Positions 1-5,729 of a DNA stretch of 47,839 bases are shown here, in pieces (within the stretch, counting starts at the first letter, position 1; each line of letters begins with the position of its first letter). Made by a program: the position numbers and the translations under genes. Source of the DNA: Sulfurovum sp. (GTDB lineage: Bacteria; Campylobacterota; Campylobacteria; Campylobacterales; Sulfurovaceae); NCBI GenBank assembly GCA_027063305.1, contig JAMORY010000014.1:1-47839 (forward strand), written 5' to 3'. The notes under the pieces were generated by a model. The model ran no database searches and was not told the origin of the DNA. It was given only the letters and a program-made list of their open reading frames with translations.

Positions 1-15
1 GCTACTATCGTGAGA

Positions 16-127
16 GCGTTTAGCGTTTAGCGTTTAGCGTTTAGCGTTTAGCGTTTAGCGTTTAGCGTTTAGCGTTTAGCGTTTAGCGTTTAGCGTTTAG
101 CGTTTAGCGTTTAGCGTTTAGCGTTTA
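16..127. repeat. Perfect 16-copy heptanucleotide tandem array (GCGTTTA)n
   Basis: Sixteen uninterrupted, identical copies of GCGTTTA occupy exactly 112 bp, followed directly by 'TAACGC', which makes a small inverted repeat with the last unit. The array lies downstream of the trpC stop codon (trpC is transcribed leftward). No ORF needs it. It is much too short in period for a CRISPR and has no spacers. Such perfect repeats imply recent slippage expansion, so copy number probably varies between strains; that part is inference. Confidence 0.97.
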
Positions 128-179
128 TAACGCTGACATATATAAACTTTCACAAATCTTAATTCTAAGATCTAAAACC

Positions 180-980
180 TTAACTCTCCTTCCCGTACTT
201 CACTTCTCTAATAGCTGCTGTAATATCATCTTGACGCATAAAGTGTTCACCGACCAAGAATGCATCTGCACCCATCTTAGCGATCTCTACGACCGTTTCA
301 TGGTCATTAATACCTGATTCAGCCACGATGATCTTGTTATTTGGGATCAAAGGAATGAGTTTCTCGGTCAATCGCATATCCATCTCGAAGGTCTCAAGAT
401 TTCGATGGTTGATACCGATAATATTCGCCCCTGCGAACATCGCTTTAATAAGGTCTGTCTTATCGTGTATCTCGACCAATACTTCCAGACCAAGGTGCAG
501 TGCATACTCATAGAGCTCTTTAAGCTCTTTTCGCGAGAGTGCCTTGGCAATAAGCAGTACATAATCCGCTCCAAATACCAACGCTTCTACCAACTGATAC
601 TTATCGATAATGAAATCTTTACGAAGCAGTGGAATGCTCACATAGCGGCGTATCATTCCCAGATACTCTTTATCTCCCTGAAAGAAGTGTGGCTCTGTCA
701 GTACGGAAAGAGAATCCGCACCTCCCTTCTCATACGCTTGCGCGATCACGACCGGATCGAAATCCTCTCTGATGACCCCTTTACTAGGACTAGCTTTCTT
801 TACTTCTGCAATAATACGATAAGGGTTCTCAGGGGTTGAGCGTAATGCCGCTTGTACATCTTTGGGAACAAAAGGATTATATGCCAAAGAGCGCCCGAGC
901 CACTCTACCGGATAGTCAACTTTGCGTTTTTCAAGATCCGCTTTGGTCTTTTTAATGATCTCATCTAAAATCTGTGCCAT
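180..980 (-). CDS. trpC: Indole-3-glycerol-phosphate synthase TrpC
   Basis: Cytoplasmic enzyme of tryptophan synthesis that closes carboxyphenylamino-deoxyribulose phosphate into indole-glycerol phosphate. The 266-residue product is full length for the monofunctional (beta/alpha)8 barrel. Visible family motifs are '[15 protein letters not shown]' near residues 56-70, '[12 protein letters not shown]' near 118-129, '[15 protein letters not shown]' near 187-201, 'IVAESGI' near 218-224 and the phosphate-binding '[12 protein letters not shown]' near 237-248. The start ATG is preceded by AAGAGAAGAG on the coding strand. No other trp gene is adjacent, so this trpC sits apart from a classical trp operon. 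Its 3' end faces the heptamer array. Confidence 0.96.
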   Translation of the reverse strand: MAQILDEIIKKTKADLEKRKVDYPVEWLGRSLAYNPFVPKDVQAALRSTPENPYRIIAEVKKASPSKGVIREDFDPVVIAQAYEKGGADSLSVLTEPHFFQGDKEYLGMIRRYVSIPLLRKDFIIDKYQLVEALVFGADYVLLIAKALSRKELKELYEYALHLGLEVLVEIHDKTDLIKAMFAGANIIGINHRNLETFEMDMRLTEKLIPLIPNNKIIVAESGINDHETVVEIAKMGADAFLVGEHFMRQDDITAAIREVKYGKES

Positions 981-1009
981 ATACTCTTCTCTTTATTACT
1001 TTTTATCGA

Positions 1010-1015
1010 ATTATA
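1010..1015 (-). promoter_or_regulatory. Putative -10 box of the trpC promoter
   Basis: TATAAT on the minus strand, about 30 bases upstream of the trpC start codon and after the end of the upstream TPR gene. Campylobacterota promoters often lack a strong -35 box, and none is obvious here. The call rests on the perfect hexamer and its position. Confidence 0.5.
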
Positions 1016-1044
1016 CCCGAAGGGAAAAGGATGGATGCTGAAGC

Positions 1045-2304
1045 CTACTTACATTTTCGTATCAGTTCCCAGTGCTCTGCGATCTCAGGCTCTTTGGTTC
1101 CCTCTTGATCGACCACACGTTTCATCAGCTTATAGGCTTTCTTGCACTGGTGTTCCTTATAGTATCCCCATGCAAGAGAATCAAGATAGTAGGTATTGTC
1201 AGGTTGCTGATAGAGGGCATCTTGCAAGATCTTCACCCCTTTTTTAACATCAATATCCTTATCGATCAGCGTATAGCCGTAATAGTTCAAATAAATACTG
1301 TCATCAACCCCCAAAGAGAGTGCTTTATCGAATGTTTTGACGACTTTTTCGATCATCGCTTTATCATTCTTATCTTTTGCCTCTTCATAATACAAGATCG
1401 CCATCTCTGCCAACCACTTTGGATCACGTTCTTCCTGATAGAAGCGTTTGGCAAGCTTCAATGCCTTTGTAAAACGGTGCTTACTCTTGTAGAGCTGATA
1501 GAGTGTCTTTAAACCTGCCTGATTTTTTTCCAAAAAGGCGATAGCACCTTCAAGGTCACCTTTATAGGCATACGCCTTAATGATCTTTTGAAGATACTCA
1601 TCACGACGATCGTTCTCATAGAGTGCCTGATAGATCGAAAGTACACCATCGACATCATTCTCTTTGACATAGAGACTCAAAAGTTTAAAATAGACATCGT
1701 TACTGGTAACGACATTGACCCGTCGATGAGTCTCAAGTAGCTGTATCGCCTCTTTTCTTTGACCTGTATACTCATCCATGATCGCTGCCATACGAAGAAG
1801 TACCGTCTCATTAGGACGTTTTTCATAAGAGCGTTTCAGCAGAGATAATGCTTTGGTAAAATCACCGGAGTAGAGATAAGGGTTTGCCGCGAGGTCAAGA
1901 TCTATTGCATCTTCCGAACGTGCCAAAAGCCTCTTCGCTTCCTCTTTGGCATCTTTTAACTGTTGGGAAGTCAAATAAAGCGGGATCAATAATCTGATCG
2001 CTTCAAGATCATTAGGATTTCGTGCAGCATAAGCTTTAAGACGATCGATACTGCTATAGATATGAGTCTTTCCTAAAAGTGCAGAAGCGACCCCCCTAAA
2101 GAGATACCCTTTCTCTCCTGTCTTATCGTAAAGACGTTCGAACATACGACAACTCTCATCATAGGCATGAAATTCCGCATAGAACAATCCCTTGATGATC
2201 ATTGTATCTTCATTAAAAGATGCCCGCTCTCCTGCACCCCATACCAAAGAGGCACTAAGCAGAATACTGGCAACGGTTTGAACGGCTATACGATTCCAGG
2301 ACAC
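1045..2304 (-). CDS. Exported tetratricopeptide-repeat protein
   Basis: A 419-residue protein with an N-terminal signal peptide (hydrophobic 'IAVQTVASILLSASLVWG') and then almost entirely helical TPR-like repeats up to a Cys/Lys-rich C-terminus ending 'IRKCK'. Several repeats are visible, for example 'DFTKALSLLKRSYEKRPNE' and 'YLNYYGYTLIDKDIDVKKG' followed by 'LDSLAWGYYKEHQCKKAYK'. It is probably a periplasmic or envelope scaffold. No enzymatic motif is present, so I give no specific function. The first 19 bases overlap the 3' end of the upstream YkgJ-type gene, indicating translational coupling in one operon. Confidence 0.85.
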   Translation of the reverse strand: MSWNRIAVQTVASILLSASLVWGAGERASFNEDTMIIKGLFYAEFHAYDESCRMFERLYDKTGEKGYLFRGVASALLGKTHIYSSIDRLKAYAARNPNDLEAIRLLIPLYLTSQQLKDAKEEAKRLLARSEDAIDLDLAANPYLYSGDFTKALSLLKRSYEKRPNETVLLRMAAIMDEYTGQRKEAIQLLETHRRVNVVTSNDVYFKLLSLYVKENDVDGVLSIYQALYENDRRDEYLQKIIKAYAYKGDLEGAIAFLEKNQAGLKTLYQLYKSKHRFTKALKLAKRFYQEERDPKWLAEMAILYYEEAKDKNDKAMIEKVVKTFDKALSLGVDDSIYLNYYGYTLIDKDIDVKKGVKILQDALYQQPDNTYYLDSLAWGYYKEHQCKKAYKLMKRVVDQEGTKEPEIAEHWELIRKCK

Positions 2305-2666
2305 TCTTTTCTTACCTCTTCTTCATCTTGTTTGAACTGTTCCCAAAACGGGAATGTGCGACACTGAAGCGGCCGCACCGGATAGATCGTACACCGCTCT
2401 TTCTTTTCATCAAAAAAGATACAGGCGTAGTTATCAGGGGCTAGCTGCTTCTCTACCAGTGAGTAGCGATGCTTCACTTTCTTAAGATACATTGTAGCGA
2501 ATTCTTCCACCGAAAGGTTAACAAATGCCGCCATATTAACGATCTCATCATACTTTGCCCAGATATAACCGCTCTCTCCCGTACAGCAATGTCCGCCACA
2601 TGCTTCACAGGCAGATGGATCGAACTTGAAGCTGTAACCCTCTTTTTCCATTAGTGTTTCATTCAT
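2286..2666 (-). CDS. YkgJ-family cysteine-cluster protein
   Basis: A 126-residue cytoplasmic protein with the Cys pattern of the YkgJ/CxxCxxCC zinc- or iron-chelating family: 'CEACGGHCC' near residues 19-27, then 'CIFF', 'RCTIYPVRPLQCRTFPFW' and a late Cys in 'RKECPGIV'. The family's function is not settled. I start it at the ATG giving MNETLMEKEG because AGGAAATAG precedes it. The open frame continues 23 codons upstream, but that stretch coincides with a REP-like hairpin and is probably not translated. Its end overlaps the TPR gene by 19 bases. Confidence 0.85.
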   Translation of the reverse strand: MNETLMEKEGYSFKFDPSACEACGGHCCTGESGYIWAKYDEIVNMAAFVNLSVEEFATMYLKKVKHRYSLVEKQLAPDNYACIFFDEKKERCTIYPVRPLQCRTFPFWEQFKQDEEEVRKECPGIV

Positions 2667-2679
2667 TCTATTTCCTATC

Positions 2680-2704
2680 GGGCAGATACAGGATCCGCCC
2701 CTAC
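2680..2704 (-). repeat. REP-like palindrome with GTAG foot
   Basis: On the minus strand the element reads GTAG followed by an 8-bp stem GGGCGGAT / ATCTGCCC (one G-T wobble) with loop CCTGT. A GTAG tetranucleotide at the foot of an imperfect palindrome is the signature of REP sequences mobilised by RAYT (TnpA-REP) proteins. It lies just upstream of the YkgJ-type gene. Two related loci occur at 9337-9438 and 10308-10332. Confidence 0.6.
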
Positions 2705-2719
2705 ATTTATTGAAAACAA

Positions 2720-2743
2720 AAGCATTGCAATGCAATGCATACC
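2720..2743 (-). repeat. 24-bp repeat, copy 1 (inverted relative to copy at 4336)
   Basis: The reverse complement of this stretch matches 4336-4359 at 23 of 24 positions; both are internally palindromic (GCATTGCaaTGC type). The two copies point in opposite directions and bracket the trmN6-like gene and bpt. It lies between the REP-like element and the trmN6-like stop codon. Confidence 0.85.
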
Positions 2744-2748
2744 ATAAT

Positions 2749-2762
2749 CATTCATCATTCAC
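2749..2762. repeat. Two-copy heptamer (CATTCAY) at the trmN6-like 3' end
   Basis: CATTCAT then CATTCAC in direct 7-bp phase, overlapping the stop codon and last codons of the methyltransferase gene. On its own two copies mean little. It is listed because heptamer-phased repeats recur at other gene 3' ends in this window (4309, 4400, 10378, 34146). Confidence 0.4.
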
Positions 2763-3462
2763 TATCAAAGTCCCCTTTGATACTGTGTGTATTCGCCTTT
2801 TCGAATGCACGCATTGCCGAAGGAAGATAGTTACTCTTCTCATCAAATACCACAAACGGCGGTAATATCTGTATCATCGACCTTGAGTTGTTGCGTGCGG
2901 CTATCATTACCAGCTTGGACTCTCTGTCTATCTTGGAGTGAACAAACTGTATCTTTTCGGGGTTAATGCCGTTTGATTTAAGATAGTACATCAACAAGTC
3001 TATCTGCTTGGCATCATAGCAGAAGATAAACCACCCTTTGGGCTTCAAAAAGGTCTTTACCCGTCTAATGAATGCATCGATAGGCAGATGATGTGCATAT
3101 CGGGCGATATTGAGATGAGTATCTTCACTCTGAGTGACTCTCGGATCATAAAAGGGCGGGTTCGATACGATGAAATCGAACCTCTCTTCTGTTTGCAGAT
3201 CGGTCGTAAAGTCACCCAGATAAGGGGTTACATCCAAACCGTTCAAAGCAAAATTGTGTGTGGCATAAGAGAGCATCTTCTCCTGTTTGTCAATGATACT
3301 GGTCTCTACATTGAAATCACGTGTCAACAAAAGTGAAATGATCCCCACACCACACCCGACATCAAGCAGTTTCCCTTTGGGTTTGAAACGTGAGATAAAG
3401 TCATAAAGAAAGATCGAGTCACTGTTATAGCAGTAACCCGATGTCGGTTGATATAAAAACAC
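2755..3462 (-). CDS. TrmN6/YfiC-like tRNA1(Val) (adenine-37-N6)-methyltransferase
   Basis: A 235-residue SAM-dependent methyltransferase. It opens with 'FLYQPTSGYCYNSDSIFLYDF', a pattern typical of YfiC/TrmN6. The SAM-binding 'LLDVGCGVGIISLLL' is near residues 33-47 and the N6-adenine catalytic motif 'VSNPPFYD' is near 109-116. In the family this enzyme methylates A37 of tRNA-Val, but related proteins methylate rRNA, so the exact substrate is inferred. Its C-terminus runs into a two-copy heptamer. It is divergent from bpt, with which it shares the 86-base intergenic region at 3463-3548. Confidence 0.8.
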   Translation of the reverse strand: MFLYQPTSGYCYNSDSIFLYDFISRFKPKGKLLDVGCGVGIISLLLTRDFNVETSIIDKQEKMLSYATHNFALNGLDVTPYLGDFTTDLQTEERFDFIVSNPPFYDPRVTQSEDTHLNIARYAHHLPIDAFIRRVKTFLKPKGWFIFCYDAKQIDLLMYYLKSNGINPEKIQFVHSKIDRESKLVMIAARNNSRSMIQILPPFVVFDEKSNYLPSAMRAFEKANTHSIKGDFDSE

Positions 3463-3485
3463 AGAGACTCCCGAAAAAAAAGTAG

Positions 3486-3513
3486 TTGAATTTTACAGTA
3501 TTTTGAGTATAAT
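3486..3513 (+). promoter_or_regulatory. Promoter upstream of bpt
   Basis: TTGAAT at 3486-3491 and TATAAT at 3508-3513 with 16 bases between them give a good sigma-70-type promoter directed at bpt. An AAAGGAGG ribosome binding site follows at 3531-3538, 10 bases before the ATG. Confidence 0.65.
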
Positions 3514-3548
3514 CGTGATTATTAATACCAAAAGGAGGAGCATCTGCT

Positions 3549-4328
3549 ATGAACAATGAAGAAAAGATCGACCTGCTCAATCCTCCTTCGACCGACTTTT
3601 CCATGCTCGATTATGACTGTGCCTATCTTCCCGGTCGCAGTGTACGTATGCACTACAAATATGTCGAGAATGCCTCCAAGACATTTGCTACGGCAGTCAT
3701 TGCCAGAGGGTGGCGACGCTTTGGAAAGTACTTTTTCCACCCTATCTGCAACGGATGTAACGCGTGTAAGAGCATCCGTATCGATGTGAAAAACTATAAG
3801 TTCAGCAAGTCTCAGCGTAAGGTCATTCGGAAAAACGAACATACCCAGATCATCGTGCAAAAACCAACCCTCACACAGGCACACCTTGATCTCTATAACA
3901 AATACCACGCTTTCAAACATGAAAAAGACGGCTGGAGCCACCGTAATATCTCCCAAAGAGAATACCATGAGAATTTTGTGGACGGCGCTCACGATTTTGG
4001 CAAAGAGGTACTCTATATTGTCGATGGAAAACTTGTCGGTGTAGACCTCATCGATATTCTCGATGACGGCATCAGTGCCATCTACTTCTACTACGACCCG
4101 GACTACGCCCACCTCTCACTGGGTACCTACTCACTGCTCTATCAGATCAAACTTGCAGGTATTTTAGAGCTGCCATGGATCTACCTAGGCTATTGGGTAG
4201 ATGGATGTAAAGCGTTCGCCTACAAATCAAAGTTCAAACCCGAAGAGATACTGGATGGATTCCCGCATATCTCGGAGATACCGGAGTGGGAACCGTGGGA
4301 GAGCGAAAAATTAGGAATTAGGAATTAA
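3549..4328 (+). CDS. bpt: Aspartate/glutamate leucyltransferase (bacterial arginyl-transferase family)
   Basis: Transfers an amino acid (Leu in Bpt enzymes) from aminoacyl-tRNA to N-terminal acidic residues, marking proteins for ClpAP through the N-degron pathway. The 259-residue length is normal. Family motifs are 'LPGRSVRMHYKYVENAS' near residues 28-44, 'FFHPICNGCNACKSIRIDV' near 61-79, 'KHEKDGW' near 124-130, 'IYFYYDPDY' near 179-187 and 'YLGYWVDGCKAFAYKSKFKP' near 217-236. The last codons and stop (Leu-Gly-Ile-Arg-Asn) are encoded by a heptamer tandem repeat, so the C-terminus could vary between strains. It carries its own promoter and a strong AAAGGAGG site. Confidence 0.92.
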   Translation: MNNEEKIDLLNPPSTDFSMLDYDCAYLPGRSVRMHYKYVENASKTFATAVIARGWRRFGKYFFHPICNGCNACKSIRIDVKNYKFSKSQRKVIRKNEHTQIIVQKPTLTQAHLDLYNKYHAFKHEKDGWSHRNISQREYHENFVDGAHDFGKEVLYIVDGKLVGVDLIDILDDGISAIYFYYDPDYAHLSLGTYSLLYQIKLAGILELPWIYLGYWVDGCKAFAYKSKFKPEEILDGFPHISEIPEWEPWESEKLGIRN

Positions 4329-4333
4329 GAATT
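4309..4333. repeat. Heptamer array (AATTAGG) at the bpt 3' end
   Basis: AATTAGG, AATTAGG, AATTAAG and a partial AATT in perfect 7-bp phase, about 3.6 units. It encodes the final residues and the stop codon of bpt (the TAA lies in the third unit). A copy-number change would move the stop codon. Confidence 0.8.
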
Positions 4334-4335
4334 TT

Positions 4336-4359
4336 GGTATGCATTGCTTTGCAATGCTT
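4336..4359 (+). repeat. 24-bp repeat, copy 2
   Basis: Matches the reverse complement of 2720-2743 at 23 of 24 positions. It sits a few bases after the bpt stop and the AATTAGG heptamers. The core GCATTGCTTTGCAATGC is palindromic, so it could also fold as a small hairpin after bpt. Confidence 0.85.
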
Positions 4360-4399
4360 CTATACTTGATAAAAGTTTTTTGAAGAAAAACATACAAAC

Positions 4400-4426
4400 A
4401 CTCCTCACTCCTCACTCCTCACTCCT
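4400..4426. repeat. Heptamer array (ACTCCTC) spanning the mnmC-like stop codon
   Basis: Three full ACTCCTC units and six bases of a fourth on the plus strand. The gene's TGA stop (complement of 4405-4407) and the last residues lie in this tract. The same heptamer occurs in opposite orientation inside the same gene at 4996-5028. Confidence 0.85.
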
Positions 4427-5541
4427 ACTTTCCTCGCCCACTTCAAGAACAACCTATCAGGATCAACACGCTTATCCATCTCTTTACCGTCGACTATGAG
4501 TTCAGCAAGCCACTGCGCCATTAACGGTGCAAAGACAAAACCGCGTCCACCAAGACCATTGAGTACGAACATATTCTTCAAATGCTTCAGTGCAGGCTTT
4601 GCCCCCCTGAATACATTGGGGTGGTGTTCTGCCATATAGGGTACATCCACTACCCTGCCCACGAGCGGAAAATAGTCTTTACTCCCCGAACGCATCCCGC
4701 AGAAGGTCTCTTTGAGTCTAAAATCAGAAGTATCGACCATCTGCGCTGCTTTCTCCTCAAGGCTCTTCAGAGGTCTGCCGTCACACACCATGCAAGGCTC
4801 TTTGGCTTTGACATGGGTCGCTCCCAGTTTGATGATGCCGTCAACATTGGCAGAGACAGAGATGCTTTTGTGCATACTGACATCAAGTTTGAGATTCGAG
4901 TAGTAATCTCCCCTGCTTCCCCATGTACCGCGTACGCCCATGTAGCGCATGTCAAAGAGGGTGTTCTCGTAGCCGAGGGAAAGCACAACTTTTTTAGTGA
5001 GGAGTGAGGAGTGAGGAGTGAGGAGTGACCAATATGTACCATCATATTGAAGTTCTTGTACATCGAACTGTTTAAATGGGATTTGCTTGAGTATGGCGTT
5101 ACAGAGTTCAGGCGCATCACAGACACCTGCCTCTTCAAAGAGAAAACTGCTGTGTTCTTCTTTAATGCCCAAGGCTTGAAGTTCGGCAGGAGTAAGCCAT
5201 TGGTAGTTTGTGTCGTTATATTGCTCATAAACAGAGAATTTCTCTGCATCCTCAGCATCCTTGGGAATGCGTATGACACCAGTTTGGTGAAAGTAGTCGG
5301 GAAAATATTCTTTATAAAAATCTTTGGCATAAACAAACGCCTCATTGGTCAAAGCCTGAAGCGGTCCACCCTTGCCGATCTTCGGAGAGACGAACGCCCC
5401 CGCTGCACCACTTCCACCCGTTGCCGCCATCCCACTGCGATCAACCAAAAGCACCTTCTGCCCCTTCTGCTGCAATGCAAAAGCCGCACAACAACCGGCA
5501 ATACCCGCTCCGATGACAATGGTATCATATTGCACAGACAT
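4405..5541 (-). CDS. mnmC: FAD-dependent oxidoreductase, MnmC C-terminal-domain type
   Basis: A 378-residue DAO-fold flavoprotein. The dinucleotide-binding 'GAGIAGCCAAFALQQKG' is at residues 11-27 and 'VLLVDRSG' follows. Its best fit is the oxidase half of MnmC, which converts cmnm5s2U34 to nm5s2U34 in tRNA. The methyltransferase half found in the E. coli fusion is absent, so this is a stand-alone form. Residues about 172-182 ('SLLTPHSSLLT') are encoded by a GAGTGAG-type heptamer array, an insertion that looks unrelated to the fold, and the stop codon lies in another copy of the same heptamer. Other DAO oxidases (for example glycine oxidase) remain possible. There is no strong ribosome binding site before the ATG. 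Confidence 0.75.
   Translation of the reverse strand: MSVQYDTIVIGAGIAGCCAAFALQQKGQKVLLVDRSGMAATGGSGAAGAFVSPKIGKGGPLQALTNEAFVYAKDFYKEYFPDYFHQTGVIRIPKDAEDAEKFSVYEQYNDTNYQWLTPAELQALGIKEEHSSFLFEEAGVCDAPELCNAILKQIPFKQFDVQELQYDGTYWSLLTPHSSLLTKKVVLSLGYENTLFDMRYMGVRGTWGSRGDYYSNLKLDVSMHKSISVSANVDGIIKLGATHVKAKEPCMVCDGRPLKSLEEKAAQMVDTSDFRLKETFCGMRSGSKDYFPLVGRVVDVPYMAEHHPNVFRGAKPALKHLKNMFVLNGLGGRGFVFAPLMAQWLAELIVDGKEMDKRVDPDRLFLKWARKVGVRSEE
4996..5028. repeat. In-frame heptamer array (AGTGAGG) inside mnmC-like gene
   Basis: Four full AGTGAGG units plus five bases of a fifth, 33 bp. It encodes residues about 172-182 of the oxidoreductase. Because 7 is not a multiple of 3, gain or loss of one or two units shifts the reading frame, while three units restore it. 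The unit is the reverse-complement class of the ACTCCTC array at 4400-4426. Confidence 0.9.
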
Positions 5542-5562
5542 TATTATCCATTATTTTTTTGT

Positions 5563-5684
5563 GTTACTTTTGCACTTTTGGTGCAGATGCGAAAGCGCCC
5601 ATATTTGCGAAGCAAGGCGCTGAGAGCATCGTCCGCACCATTGCAAAAGTAACGATTTTTGCCTACTTTTTTTAAAAAAGTAGG
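5563..5684. repeat. Structured intergenic element with nested inverted repeats
   Basis: A perfect 12-bp inverted repeat, GTTACTTTTGCA at 5563-5574 and TGCAAAAGTAAC at 5642-5653, encloses about 67 bases with a second nested pair (GGTGC 5580-5584 / GCACC 5635-5639). A separate hairpin CCTACTTTTTT / AAAAAAGTAGG follows at 5662-5684. The element fills most of the gap between glyS and the mnmC-like gene. It contains no ORF. It could be a small non-autonomous repeat or a transcript structure. Confidence 0.7.
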
Positions 5685-5729
5685 AAGAAGGCTTCAATTC
5701 ACCAATAGATCATATATTACAAAAGAGCT

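Noticed and set aside
16-127. GCGTTTA array as a CRISPR
   Set aside because: Seven-base repeats with no spacers cannot be a CRISPR array, and no cas gene is present.
16-127. GCGTTTA array as a telomere-like end
   Set aside because: Resemblance to the plant telomere unit is superficial; there is no evidence for a linear replicon and the window edge is arbitrary.
3522-4112. A 196-residue open frame on the minus strand overlapping bpt
   Set aside because: It is antisense to a clearly recognised gene with a promoter and ribosome binding site, and its translation is Val/Ile/Phe-rich without any domain.
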